Assembly (NCBI GenBank): GCA_030427825.1
Contig: JAUICO010000052.1
Span: 1 to 33,777, forward strand
Source of the DNA: a bacterium
GTDB lineage: Bacteria > Myxococcota_A > Bradymonadia > REDH01
Direction of reading: 5' to 3'
Length of the DNA stretch: 33,777 bases
Part shown: piece after piece, positions 1-9,216 of the stretch
Layout: each line of letters opens with the position of its first letter
How positions within the stretch are numbered: the stretch's first letter is position 1
Notes under the pieces: generated by a model
The model's input: the letters and a program-made list of their open reading frames with translations, nothing else
Database searches by the model: none
Told to the model about the DNA's origin: nothing
Made by a program: the position numbers and the translations under genes

Positions 1-549
1 GCGTTCGGAGTAGGCCACGTCGCGAATCTCGGCCACCGTCTCCCAAGTGGCGCGACCACAGATGCGTTCGGGATTGAGCGTGTTATCAGCGGCGATGGCG
101 TGCGTTGCGAGCGCCACGGCGCGGCGGTGCATGCCGCGGGCGGCCGCGATCCGCGCCGCTGCAAAGGCCTGCGTCGCGGTCATGCCGTCGACGCTGTGAG
201 CGACCCCGGTCTCGACGTCGTCATGGGCCGCTGCAAAGGCGACGGCGATGGTTCGCCACCATGCGGGCCCTGTGCCTGTGATTCCGTGCTCCGCAAACCA
301 GGCGGTGACGGCCCGGGCTGTAGCCGGCGCGGCACCAGCGCCGCCCGCACCGGCCGCTGCCGTCCCGGAGGCTCCGGTGGCGCAGAGCACAGAGAGGATC
401 GTCGCGAGTACCAGACGTTGAACCGGGCGCTGACCGGCGACGTGCGGGTGGTGCGTCGGGAGCACGCGGCGAAGCCGACGCGTGCACTCTCCGGTTCGCC
501 GCCGGCGTGGCCGGCAGGTGTGTGGGCTGAGCAGCATGGCGCGTCGCAT
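1..549 (-). CDS. Hypothetical secreted protein (3' end outside window)
   Basis: An open frame on the minus strand runs from an ATG at 549 off the left edge with no stop (183 codons seen). It has a long Arg-rich N-terminus, then a hydrophobic stretch at about residues 46-60 (LVLATILSVLCA) followed by Ala/Gly-rich sequence, which looks like a signal peptide. The rest is Ala-rich and probably helical, with an ordinary globular composition. I do not recognise a family. The start is uncertain: ATG 537 or GTG 465 would give a more usual signal peptide. Frames overlapping it on both strands have Arg/Pro-rich shadow composition, which supports this frame as the coding one. Divergent from the GGDEF gene. 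The gap 550-793 shows no clear regulatory motif. Confidence 0.55.
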   Translation of the reverse strand, partial: MRRAMLLSPHTCRPRRRRTGECTRRLRRVLPTHHPHVAGQRPVQRLVLATILSVLCATGASGTAAAGAGGAGAAPATARAVTAWFAEHGITGTGPAWWRTIAVAFAAAHDDVETGVAHSVDGMTATQAFAAARIAAARGMHRRAVALATHAIAADNTLNPERICGRATWETVAEIRDVAYSER

Positions 550-793
550 ACCATCGTGCGCGCCGGCGATCGATCGCCCTGACTGCGTCCTTCAACATGG
601 CCGCGCGCCTGTCCTTCTTTTGAGGGCGCCGCGAATCCTGTAGGAAGAACTCCGAATTCGCCGGCTGGAGACGCGGCAGCGAAGCGCCTCGCCGTATCCT
701 GCTACGACCGCTGTGTTGCTGTCGGTGCTGCAGCGGGATCCGCCGGTGTGCGAGCCAAGAGGTCGCGCGAACCCGTACTCAAGGACGAAAGGG

Positions 794-1645
794 ATGTCTG
801 AAGCGACGCCACTGAGAGTCAGCTGCCGCGGAGAGCTCGCGGCGGGATTTCTAGGGGCGCTGGAGGCGGCCGGCCATCAGGTGGTCGGCGAGTCCGGCCC
901 CGCTGAATCTGATGTGCTGTGCGTGGTGCCGGCTGCCGAAGTCGGAGTGGACGCAGCGGTCGACTCGGTCAAAGCCCTGCTTGAGAGCTCGGGCGCGGGT
1001 ATTCTGCTTGTGGTCGATGAGGCTGCGAGCCTGGACGACTGGCGTGGCCTTGACGTTGACGGCGTCGCCCGTTGTTCGGCTAACGCATCGAGCGCGGAGT
1101 TTGTGACCCGTCTCGAGTCGGCGCCGGCGCTGCGGCGGGTTTCGACCCTGGCCGCGATTCGAGAGGAGAAGCTGGCGCTGACCCGCCAGTCCCTCGAAGT
1201 GATATCGATGGTGGACCTGCGAACCGGCCTGCACAACCGCCGCTTTCTGTTGAACGGGGTGACGGACGCGCTGGCCGCAGCCAGGCGCTACGAACGCGTG
1301 TTCTCATTGTGCCGGCTTCGTGTGACGAACCACGCGGACATCCTCAAGACCCACGGTGAGAGCGTCATGCTGGAAGTGTATGAATTCGTCGCCGACTACC
1401 TGGCCGTGCGCCTTCGCAGCGCCGACATTGAAGCCTGGGTTGCCCAGGACGCGTTCGCGGTAATCCTGCCGGAAACCGATGCCGATGGTGCCCGGGTTTT
1501 TGCTACCCGCCTGGTGGATGAGATTCAGGCGGAGGAGTTCCTCGGCGGTGTGCAACTGCAGCTGCATGCGACCGTTGTGGACTCCTCACGCGGCTTCGAG
1601 TCGGCAGCAGAGATGGTACAGGTCGTCGAGCGCGGCGACACCTGA
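794..1645 (+). CDS. Degenerate GGDEF-domain protein
   Basis: 283 aa. The ATG at 794 is preceded by an AAGGACGAAAGGG purine tract, a better start than the in-frame GTG at 713, which adds a Pro/Arg-rich tail. Residues 1-110 look like a receiver-like alpha/beta fold (DVLCVV and ILLVVDEA strands). A short helical linker leads to a GGDEF domain from about residue 135, opening with MVDLRTGLHNRRF, the family's DxLTGLxNRR signature. The catalytic GG(D/E)EF loop is replaced by VAQDAF, just before AVILPETDADGARVF. By family knowledge that loop binds GTP and metal, so diguanylate cyclase activity is unlikely; a role as a GTP or c-di-GMP effector or an interaction module is inferred. Lone gene upstream of the OmpA pair. 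Confidence 0.85.
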   Translation: MSEATPLRVSCRGELAAGFLGALEAAGHQVVGESGPAESDVLCVVPAAEVGVDAAVDSVKALLESSGAGILLVVDEAASLDDWRGLDVDGVARCSANASSAEFVTRLESAPALRRVSTLAAIREEKLALTRQSLEVISMVDLRTGLHNRRFLLNGVTDALAAARRYERVFSLCRLRVTNHADILKTHGESVMLEVYEFVADYLAVRLRSADIEAWVAQDAFAVILPETDADGARVFATRLVDEIQAEEFLGGVQLQLHATVVDSSRGFESAAEMVQVVERGDT

Positions 1646-1819
1646 AGCGTCGCCACGCATTCGCGGCTCCCGCCACGTGACAGCAGGTGGCCGGTACTGC
1701 GAGCACGGCGTCATGGTCGGAGTCACGGAAAATGTGCAGCAGTACTGCATCCCTGCGTTGACGAGGTAAGGGCGCTGTGATTCCGTGCGGCCCAATTCGA
1801 ATCAACAGGGAGTCTCCCC

Positions 1820-3613
1820 GTGCGGTCTATTTCCACGTGCGCCGTCGTCTTTTGTGTCCTGTGTGCTGCCGGATCGGCAGTGGCTCAGACGGATCGCTTT
1901 GATGTGCAGCAGTTCAACCCGCAGCCTTCACAGACGACCAATTACATCACCGTAGCTTCGCCACAGCTGCTGCGTCACCTCGGGTTTGAGGCCGGCATCC
2001 TCGCGAACTATGCCGACAGCCCGCTGGTGCTTGTAGACGGGGACGACGAGCGTCAGCTTGAGATTGTCTCTTCGCAGCTGACGCTGGACCTGCTCTTTGC
2101 CTTCGCGCTCTTCGATCGAGTTCAAGTAGGCGTCGATATTCCGCTCGTTGTGCTGCAGAACGGCGACGAGTCCGGCGAAGCCGCTTTGGATGCGTCGGAG
2201 GCCTCTTTCGGGCTCGGCGACATTCGTGTCGTGCCGACGGTTCAGCTCCTCGACACCCGCGGCGACGGCGGCGGTTTTCTTCTCGGACTGCTGGTCGATC
2301 TGCAGCTTCCAACCGGCGACGACGCATCGTTCCAGGGCGAGGGCGGCTTTCGCGCCGAGCCGGGGGTTGCCCTTGAGTATGTGCTCGACGGCGGCAGCCG
2401 AATCGGCGCCAACCTCGGTTTTCAGATTCGCCCCGCAGGCGAATACGAGAACGTTGAGATTGCGAACAATCTGAGCTGGGGCCTTGCGGCCGATGTGTTG
2501 ATTGGCGAGTCTTTCCACATCATCCCCGAAGTGACGGGCGCGTACAGCCTCGGTGTCGACGATCTGGCTGCCGAAGAGACGCCGATCGAGGCCCTGCTGG
2601 GCCTGCGATACTTCGTCTCGCCCTCCTTCATGCTCGAGGCGGGTTTCGGCACCGGCCTTGTGCGCGGTGCAGGTACCCCGGACTGGCGCGCCTTTTTCGG
2701 ACTTGCGTTCGCGCCGGCTGATGACGGCGACCGTGACAATGATGGAATTCCGGACGAGCTGGACGCGTGCCCGGATGACCCTGAAGACTTCGACAACTTC
2801 CGCGACGAGGACGGCTGCCCGGACCCTGACAACGACGGTGACCGCATCCCCGATGTACGCGATCTGTGTCCTGACATTCCTGAGAACTACAACAACGTCG
2901 ATGACCACGACGGGTGCCCGGACGCGGACGGTGATCGGGATCGCGACGGGATCCCGGACCTCTCGGACCAGTGTCCGGACCATCCGGAAGACGTGGACGG
3001 TTTCCAGGACTCGGACGGCTGCCCGGACCCTGACAACGATCAGGACCGGATACTCGACATCTATGACGGCGCTCCGATGGACCCCGAGGATCACGACGGT
3101 TTCGAGGACACTGATGGAATCCCCGATCCGGACAACGACAGAGACGGCTTCCTTGATGTGAACGACCAGTGCCCGATGGAGCCTGAGACGCGAAATGGCG
3201 TTGATGACGATGATGGCTGTCCCGACGACGGAGGCCTGGTCACGGTGACCTGCGAGCGGATCGAGATCAGCGACAGCATCTACTTCCGAACGGGAAGTGC
3301 AGAGATTCGGGACCGCTCATTTGAGCTCCTCAACACCGTCGCTGCGGCGGTGCGGGCGGCGCCCTACATTCGCCGGTTGCGCGTTGAGGGGCACACCGAC
3401 GACCGTGGATCAGACAGCTACAACCTGGACCTCTCGCAGCGGCGCGCGGAGTCGGTAATGGACTTCCTGATCGACGCCGGCGTCGAAGAAGTCAGGCTTG
3501 AGTCGCAGGGCTTCGGTGAGACACGGCCCATCGCGGACAACGGGAGCTCGGATGGACGGCAGCAGAATCGCCGAGTGGATTTCGTGATCGTAGAGGCGGA
3601 CCAGTGCTTCTGA
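1820..3613 (+). CDS. OmpA-family outer-membrane protein with thrombospondin type-3 repeats (copy 1)
   Basis: 597 aa, GTG start after an AACAGGGAG ribosome-binding site. Signal peptide residues 1-23 (cleavage after AVAQ). Residues 24-300 are a beta-rich, porin-like region with LGDIRVVP and LLVDLQLPTGD strands. Residues about 303-472 hold five Asp-rich calcium-binding TSP3 repeats of the form DxDxDGIPDxxDxCPDxPED...DGCPD. Residues about 480-597 are an OmpA peptidoglycan-binding domain (VEGHTDDRGSDSYNLDLSQRRA, with RRVDF near the end). It probably anchors the outer membrane to peptidoglycan through a stiff Ca2+-loaded stalk. In the fourth TSP3 repeat (3058-3129) both cysteines are gone (Ala and Ile). 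The paralogue lies 285 bp downstream on the same strand. Confidence 0.93.
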   Translation: MRSISTCAVVFCVLCAAGSAVAQTDRFDVQQFNPQPSQTTNYITVASPQLLRHLGFEAGILANYADSPLVLVDGDDERQLEIVSSQLTLDLLFAFALFDRVQVGVDIPLVVLQNGDESGEAALDASEASFGLGDIRVVPTVQLLDTRGDGGGFLLGLLVDLQLPTGDDASFQGEGGFRAEPGVALEYVLDGGSRIGANLGFQIRPAGEYENVEIANNLSWGLAADVLIGESFHIIPEVTGAYSLGVDDLAAEETPIEALLGLRYFVSPSFMLEAGFGTGLVRGAGTPDWRAFFGLAFAPADDGDRDNDGIPDELDACPDDPEDFDNFRDEDGCPDPDNDGDRIPDVRDLCPDIPENYNNVDDHDGCPDADGDRDRDGIPDLSDQCPDHPEDVDGFQDSDGCPDPDNDQDRILDIYDGAPMDPEDHDGFEDTDGIPDPDNDRDGFLDVNDQCPMEPETRNGVDDDDGCPDDGGLVTVTCERIEISDSIYFRTGSAEIRDRSFELLNTVAAAVRAAPYIRRLRVEGHTDDRGSDSYNLDLSQRRAESVMDFLIDAGVEEVRLESQGFGETRPIADNGSSDGRQQNRRVDFVIVEADQCF

Positions 3614-3730
3614 GTTTCCGAGCCTGAATGAATGTTGGAGATCCCGGTCGAGTTGTGACCGTGATCGTCGAGTCGGTGTCAGGCTATGAACAGGACCGGC
3701 GAACCGAGGTGTTGCTGCGACATGTGTTGC

Positions 3731-3754
3731 GGGCGCGGGACAGCCCGCGTGCCC
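3731..3754 (+). other. Strong GC hairpin between the two ompA-like genes
   Basis: GGGC+GCGGG pairs with CCCGC+GCCC around an ACAG loop, with a 2-nt bulge on the 3' side. There is no T-tract, so it is not a canonical terminator; it could cause attenuation or stabilise mRNA. The remainder of the 3614-3898 gap shows no supported gene. Confidence 0.35.
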
Positions 3755-3898
3755 GTGGCATCCATCGCAGAGACACGATGGTAGCAGGACACGGCGCGGC
3801 AATGACTCGCCTGAGTCTTGCTTGTCCGGGACTTGATGTAGTAGCAGGGTTGACCACCCAGACACAATTCTGAGGAAACCTCGAATAAGGGAGCAGAC

Positions 3899-5722
3899 AT
3901 GCGCATTCTACGTGTGAGCACAGTTGCGGTTGTAAGTCTTTGTCTCGTCGCGATGGCGAGCACTGCGTCGGCACAGTCGGACCGATTCTCGGTCCAGCAG
4001 TTCGACCCACAGCCGAGCCAGCACACCAACCTTTTTCACATCGCGACGCCCGAAGTTCTCGACGCCTGGCGTTGGGAAGTCGGTCTCGTAGTGAACTACG
4101 CAGATGATCCGCTGGTGCTCCGCGAAGCCAACGGTGACCGGTTCGCGGACATTGTCCCGAACCAGCTCACCACGGACATCAATCTTGCGCTTGGTATCGC
4201 AGGCTTCCTCGAAATCGGTGTGACGGTTCCTCTGATCGTTCTTCAGGACGAGAGCGAGGCCGGGGTTCCCGCGACCTCGGCTGCAGAGGGCGGCTTCGGT
4301 CTGGGCGATGTGCGCATCGTGCCGGCCGTTGAGATCATCAACATGGACACCGAAGAGGAGCCGGGCGGCTTCTCCCTCGGTCTCCTTGTCGACCTTCACC
4401 TTCCGACCGGTGACGCGACGCAATACCAGGGCGGCGTGTTCACTCTCGAGCCGCGACTGCTGCTCGGATACGCGATCAAGGATGTCCTGGACATCATCGT
4501 CAACGCAGGCTTCCAGTTCCGCGGTGAGGACGAGAATCAGGTGCAGAACCTGCGCCCGACGAACGCCATCACGGCAGGCCTCGGTCTTGACGTTCAGATC
4601 GGCGACTCGCTGCACATCATCCCTGAAGTCAACGCAGAGATTCCGCTCAATGCTGAGCAGGAGCTGAGCGAGAATACGCCTCTCGAAGGTCTGCTCGGCC
4701 TCAAGTACTTCGTCTCTCCGAGCTTCCTCGTCGAAGCCGGCGGCGGCACCGGCTTCATCGAAGGGTATGGTACACCGGACTGGCGTGTATTCGCCGGCCT
4801 CGCCTACGCACCGGCTGTGGACGCCAATCCCGACCGCGACGGCGACCGCATCCTTAACGAAGACGACCAGTGCCCGGATGATCCCGAGGACTACGACGGA
4901 TACCAGGACGAAGACGGCTGCCCGGATCGTGACAACGACGGCGACGGAATCCTCGATGCGGCGGACGCCTGCCCGATGATCGCTGAGGACATGGACGGCG
5001 ACGAAGATGAAGACGGATGCCCGGAAGAAGAGGGCGACGCTGACGGCGACGGAATCCTCGACTCCGACGACGAGTGCCCGAACGATCCCGAAGACGTTGA
5101 CGGATTCGAAGACCTCAACGGCTGCCCGGACCCGGACAACGATCAGGACACCGTCCTCGATGTTGACGACCGCTGCCCGATGGATCCGGAAGACATGGAC
5201 GGCTGGGCCGACGATGACGGCTGCCCGGACCCGGACAACGATGGCGACGCAATCCTTGATGGCGACGACGGCTGCCCGAACGAGGCCGAGAACTACAACG
5301 GCGTCGAAGACGAAGACGGTTGCCCGGACGAGGACATCGACATCGTCATGACCGATTGCAACATCGACCTGCAGGGCTCGAAGGTCGAGTTCTCGACGGA
5401 CTCGGCACGTATCCGAAGCCGCTCGACGGACATGCTCAACCGCGTTGCGTCCGTCCTCAACATTCGTGGCGACATCCACACCATTCGCGTCGAAGGCCAC
5501 ACCGATGACCGCGGTTCGGACGACTACAACCTCGACCTCTCGCAGCGTCGCGCCGAGTCGGTACGCACCTTCCTCATCGAGGCAGGCGTGGACCCGAGTC
5601 GACTGCAGGCAGTGGGCTACGGCGAGTCGCGTCCCATCGACAGCAACGACAACACGGAAGGACGTCAGCGCAATCGCCGCGTTGAGTTCAACTTCCTCAT
5701 CGACGGCTGCGATAACCAGTAA
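3899..5722 (+). CDS. OmpA-family outer-membrane protein with thrombospondin type-3 repeats (copy 2)
   Basis: 607 aa, ATG preceded by AAGGGAGCAGAC. Signal peptide with cleavage after ASAQ (residue 26), then the same opening as copy 1 (SDRFSVQQFDPQPSQ). The porin-like region spans about residues 27-307 with LGDVRIVP and LLVDLHLPTGD strands. Five TSP3 repeats follow at about 307-478, each keeping both cysteines. The OmpA C-terminal domain (about 485-607) has VEGHTDDRGSDDYNLDLSQRRA and RRVEFNF. The same domain order and the tandem position show a gene duplication. The gene is followed by a good rho-independent terminator, so this is the end of the transcription unit. Role inferred as for copy 1: an abundant envelope protein bridging outer membrane and peptidoglycan. 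Confidence 0.93.
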   Translation: MRILRVSTVAVVSLCLVAMASTASAQSDRFSVQQFDPQPSQHTNLFHIATPEVLDAWRWEVGLVVNYADDPLVLREANGDRFADIVPNQLTTDINLALGIAGFLEIGVTVPLIVLQDESEAGVPATSAAEGGFGLGDVRIVPAVEIINMDTEEEPGGFSLGLLVDLHLPTGDATQYQGGVFTLEPRLLLGYAIKDVLDIIVNAGFQFRGEDENQVQNLRPTNAITAGLGLDVQIGDSLHIIPEVNAEIPLNAEQELSENTPLEGLLGLKYFVSPSFLVEAGGGTGFIEGYGTPDWRVFAGLAYAPAVDANPDRDGDRILNEDDQCPDDPEDYDGYQDEDGCPDRDNDGDGILDAADACPMIAEDMDGDEDEDGCPEEEGDADGDGILDSDDECPNDPEDVDGFEDLNGCPDPDNDQDTVLDVDDRCPMDPEDMDGWADDDGCPDPDNDGDAILDGDDGCPNEAENYNGVEDEDGCPDEDIDIVMTDCNIDLQGSKVEFSTDSARIRSRSTDMLNRVASVLNIRGDIHTIRVEGHTDDRGSDDYNLDLSQRRAESVRTFLIEAGVDPSRLQAVGYGESRPIDSNDNTEGRQRNRRVEFNFLIDGCDNQ

Positions 5723-5773
5723 GTGGACGGCGGACATCCCGATCGCTGAGGATCAGTGATTGAACCGCATCAG

Positions 5774-5806
5774 AACGGAGCGCCCCGGCGCTCCGTTGTC
5801 GTTTTT
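5774..5806 (+). terminator. Rho-independent terminator after ompA-like copy 2
   Basis: A perfect 11-bp inverted repeat (5774-5784 AACGGAGCGCC with 5787-5797 GGCGCTCCGTT) with a minimal loop is followed by GTCG and five T (5802-5806). It lies 51 nt after the stop codon. Confidence 0.85.
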
Positions 5807-5855
5807 GCGTCGTGCCGGGTACAACGGAATCTCAAACCATGCGTTGTGAGTCCTC

Positions 5856-8093
5856 GTGATTGATTTCGTCCATTGCCCGCCCCGCGCTCGCACGATGCCG
5901 TGCTGGGGATCGTGGGTCGTCGCGGCCGCGCTGTCGCTCATTGCCTGTGCGTGCACACGTTCGCAGCAGGGCGACGACAGTGGGGTCAGCTCCGAACAGC
6001 GACAGGTCGCGTCCTACGAAGAGATCGGCCCGCCACGGCTCCTGCCGGCACCGGGCCCCCACGCGCCTTCAGAGATCCGATTCGAGCCCCCAGATGGTGA
6101 TGCGTCTGTACTCACCGGTGTCGCTGAATGCGGCAGCTGCCACAGCGAGATCTATTCTGAGTGGAACCGCAGCGTTCATCACCTGGCGAGCTTCAACAAC
6201 CCCTGGTATCGCGTCGCTGTCGACAGGTTTCGGGCCGCGCAGGGCAACACCGCGTCCCAGTTCTGCGGCGGCTGCCATGACCCCGCGCTCGTTGTCGGCG
6301 GCGGCATGCTACAGGACATCGTAGCGGACGATCGTCGTGCTCACGCGGGTGTCTCGTGCACCGTGTGCCACGGCGCAGAAGGCGCAACCCCGATCGGAAA
6401 CGCGAGCTTCACAGTCTCGCTCTCACAGATCCCCCTGCCCGAAGAGGGCGCAGATTCCGGGCCGGCGCTCGCGGCACACCTGCAGCGCCTTCAGGTCGAT
6501 CGCGGGGCCGCGAACGGCGTCTGTGTGAGCTGTCACCGCGGTGTTCTCGGGCCGGAGACTGGACACGAGCACTTTGCGTTCGGAATGGATGATGCTTCGG
6601 ATTGGGCACACTCCGCGTACGCCGGGCAGGGAACCGCCCAGGTCGACGACGTCGAGCAGCAGGACTGCGTAGCCTGTCACATGCCGATGCGAGACGGGCG
6701 GCGCTCGCACGCCTTTGCCGCCGCGCACACTCCGCTCGCGCACGCCGGCGCCCATGAAGCGCACATCGATGAAGTCGACCGTTCTCTGAGGAGCTCCGTG
6801 CAGATGGATGTCGTGTCGCTGACCGTGGGCGGCGAGACAACGCTGCTGCCAACGGAGATACACCTCGCAGCTGGTGAGACCGCAGAGATCGATGTTGCGA
6901 TTCGCAACGTAGGGGTCGGGCATCGCTTTCCCGGCGGAGCCCTGGATCTGCACGGTACCTGGCTCGAGGTCGTCGCTGTTGATGGGGAGCGCCGAGGTGT
7001 CCTGGCCTCGGGTGTTGCCCGTGAGTTTGCAGCGGAGCAGCAGACGTGGAGATTGCGTGCAGAGGTTGTCGATGACGAAGGCGTGCCTGTGCGCGACCAC
7101 GACATTCACGATATGCGAGGGGTCGCGTGGAATCACACCATCGCCCCGCGCGATGTCTCGGTGGTACGCTACACGCTCACTGTGCCCGCGGACCGAGAGG
7201 TCCGTGGCCTGAGCGTGCGGCTGCTGCATCAGCGCCACGCGCCGTGGTTCGCGGAGCTGACCTGCGAAGCGTCACGAGAGCCGCAGGCGCTCGCCCTCGA
7301 CGCCTACGCCGCCCGCGAAAACGGCTTCGAGATTGACGCCTGCGCTCCGCAGCCTGTTACCGAGATCGCGCAAATCGGGACGTTGCAACCGTCGTTGCAG
7401 AGGCCCCGTTGGCAGCGACTCTACGAATACGGTCTCGGGCTGCTGCATGCCCTGCAGGAGTCGCTTGATCAGGCGCGCGCACCTTTGGTTGAAGCTCTGG
7501 GTCTGCTCGATGAGGGCTCCGGACGGGACCGGGCACGAGTCCACCTGGCGTTAGGGCGATTGGAAGGTCGTCAGGGGCGCACGGAGCAGGCAATGCAGCA
7601 CTTCGACGAGGCCGCTCGTCTGGCCGGTGGTGCGTCCATTGCGTATCAGCGCGGACAGGCCCTGGCCCGTGTATGGCGATGGGAGCAGGCCGCCGACGCC
7701 TTCAGTGAAGCTGCGACCCTGCAGCCCGGCAACGACTCCGTGTGGCAGGCGTACGCCGGCGCTCTGGGCAGTCTGGAGCGCAACGACGAGGGGTACGCAG
7801 CAGCACGACAGGGCCTGGAGGCGCAGCCACACAACGGCGCACTGCTCCTGAGCCAGTACCTCTCCCTGCAGCGACTTGATCCGGACTCTGCGGCGACCAC
7901 GGCGGCCCATGAGACATGGCTTCGTCGCAGGCCCTATGATCGGGCGCCGTCCATCCGCGCGCGGTGTTACGAAGAGGTGCCCGGTTGTTCGGACGAGCGG
8001 GTGCCGTTGACGCCGCGCAGTCTGAGCGCAGTACCGTCCCTGCCTCTGTCAGAGCTGCTCACCCCGGAAGTCGGACGCGCCGCCGACCCGTAA
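5856..8093 (+). CDS. Pentahaem cytochrome c / TPR lipoprotein
   Basis: 745 aa from the GTG at 5856; an ATG at 5895 is the alternative, but the upstream start supplies the Arg-containing n-region of the signal peptide. A hydrophobic stretch ends in LSLIACAC, consistent with a lipoprotein. Five CxxCH haem-attachment motifs follow: Cys92-His96 (CGSCH), 137-141 (CGGCH), 168-172 (CTVCH), 223-227 (CVSCH) and 271-275 (CVACH). Residues about 310-490 are a beta-rich middle domain (GVGHRFPGG), and about 510-690 are tetratricopeptide-like helical repeats. Multihaem c cytochromes act outside the inner membrane in electron transfer or small-molecule redox chemistry; the substrate cannot be read here. No haem-lyase or reductase gene is adjacent. 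Convergent with the dipeptidase. Confidence 0.88.
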   Translation: MIDFVHCPPRARTMPCWGSWVVAAALSLIACACTRSQQGDDSGVSSEQRQVASYEEIGPPRLLPAPGPHAPSEIRFEPPDGDASVLTGVAECGSCHSEIYSEWNRSVHHLASFNNPWYRVAVDRFRAAQGNTASQFCGGCHDPALVVGGGMLQDIVADDRRAHAGVSCTVCHGAEGATPIGNASFTVSLSQIPLPEEGADSGPALAAHLQRLQVDRGAANGVCVSCHRGVLGPETGHEHFAFGMDDASDWAHSAYAGQGTAQVDDVEQQDCVACHMPMRDGRRSHAFAAAHTPLAHAGAHEAHIDEVDRSLRSSVQMDVVSLTVGGETTLLPTEIHLAAGETAEIDVAIRNVGVGHRFPGGALDLHGTWLEVVAVDGERRGVLASGVAREFAAEQQTWRLRAEVVDDEGVPVRDHDIHDMRGVAWNHTIAPRDVSVVRYTLTVPADREVRGLSVRLLHQRHAPWFAELTCEASREPQALALDAYAARENGFEIDACAPQPVTEIAQIGTLQPSLQRPRWQRLYEYGLGLLHALQESLDQARAPLVEALGLLDEGSGRDRARVHLALGRLEGRQGRTEQAMQHFDEAARLAGGASIAYQRGQALARVWRWEQAADAFSEAATLQPGNDSVWQAYAGALGSLERNDEGYAAARQGLEAQPHNGALLLSQYLSLQRLDPDSAATTAAHETWLRRRPYDRAPSIRARCYEEVPGCSDERVPLTPRSLSAVPSLPLSELLTPEVGRAADP

Positions 8094-8145
8094 CTCCGGA
8101 TCTGTGCGCAGAACCGCCGCCGCGCGCAATCGGATAGGACCGCGT

Positions 8146-9216
8146 CTACGGTGCGTCACCCTCGGTGTCTGTGTCCGGATCGCGCCCCTGCCAGGCGTCC
8201 ACCATCACCCGCTCCGCGTTGAAGCGCAGCATACCGGCGAGCTCGTCGCGGGTGGCACCGCGACGCAGCAGCGCCGCTGTTACCTTGACGAGGTCGCGGC
8301 AATCCCGGTGGTCGGAGCAGACGGAGGGCATCCAACCGTCGTAGTCCGAGCCGATACAGACATGTTCCCAACCCACTCTCTGCGCGACATACTCGATATG
8401 GTCCGCTGCGGCCTCCGAGTCGGCCCGCAGGCGCTTCGCCAGGAAGACAGGCCCCAGGATAATGCCGATTGCGCCGCCGGTCTCGCTGATCGCGTCGATC
8501 TCCTCGTCGCTGATGTTGCGCGGCGAGTCGCACACGCCCTTCACTCCGGTGTGTGTACAGAGCACCGGTGCCCGCGTGTGTCGGCAGGCGTCGAGCACCC
8601 CGGGCGTGTTTACGTGGGCAACGTCGATCGCGATTCCGTAGCGGTTGAGGCGGGCCACCAGCTCAACACCGAAGTCCGTAAGGCCGCTCGATTCATCTTT
8701 TCCGCGACCCAGTGACGGTGTGGCTGCGCTGTTCTTCGAGAAATGGGTCAGCGTCAGATACGAAACGCCGAGCTGCCGTAATTCGGCGACGCGCTCCAGG
8801 CGCCCGCCCAGCATGTGCGCACCTTCGACGCCGGGGGACAGAGCCAGCAGACCGGCTGCGCGCGCCGCGTTTCGTTCGCCGGCGTTTCGTATTCGCGTAC
8901 ACCGCGCGTCGCGTGCGCAGACTTCGTCGACATACGCAATCTGTCGCTTTGCGCCCTCCCATGCGCGGTCGGACTCTTTGGGCCAGTAGTGGATGCCCAT
9001 GCAGGCGCCGCCGTAGCCGCCTTCATTCATTCGAGGGACATCTGCGTGCCAGAACAACGGCTGGCCGGGAACCCCGGCCCGATGCTTCTTCTGCACGTCG
9101 TAGCCGAAGAGCGTGTGCTGAATGACAGAGTCGACGTGCATGTCGAGCACGCCGACTTCGTGATGTAGAGCCAGTGCTTCAGCGAAGCTCTCATCCTGCC
9201 ACGACGTGTATCCCAT
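8146..9216 (-). CDS. Membrane dipeptidase-type peptidase (M19 / renal dipeptidase family)
   Basis: 356 aa. The ATG at 9216 is preceded by GGGAGCAGAGCGC. Family hallmarks in order: VLDMHVDS near the N-terminus (HxD zinc-binding motif), SPGVEGAHMLGG, then YLTLTHFSKN, IAIDVAHVN (zinc-ligand His), CTHTGVKGVCDSPRNISD (zinc-ligand His) and CIGSDYDGW near the C-terminus. These are the binuclear-zinc (beta/alpha)8 residues of M19 enzymes, which cleave L-Xaa-D-Xaa or cysteinyl-glycine type dipeptides. No signal peptide is evident, so the protein is probably cytoplasmic. It is close to full family length. Convergent with the cytochrome gene and divergent from the metallopeptidase gene; no pathway partner is adjacent, so the substrate is unknown. 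Confidence 0.92.
   Translation of the reverse strand: MGYTSWQDESFAEALALHHEVGVLDMHVDSVIQHTLFGYDVQKKHRAGVPGQPLFWHADVPRMNEGGYGGACMGIHYWPKESDRAWEGAKRQIAYVDEVCARDARCTRIRNAGERNAARAAGLLALSPGVEGAHMLGGRLERVAELRQLGVSYLTLTHFSKNSAATPSLGRGKDESSGLTDFGVELVARLNRYGIAIDVAHVNTPGVLDACRHTRAPVLCTHTGVKGVCDSPRNISDEEIDAISETGGAIGIILGPVFLAKRLRADSEAAADHIEYVAQRVGWEHVCIGSDYDGWMPSVCSDHRDCRDLVKVTAALLRRGATRDELAGMLRFNAERVMVDAWQGRDPDTDTEGDAP

Noticed and set aside
3628..3873. Small plus-strand ORF between the ompA-like genes
   Set aside because: No ribosome-binding site, no recognisable composition, and it contains the strong hairpin at 3731-3754.
3908..5737. Long open frame (609 codons) antisense to ompA-like copy 2, and a similar one at 1928-3094
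   Set aside because: Val/Arg-rich composition generated by the Asp-rich TSP3 repeats read backwards; no motif, and the sense genes are certain.
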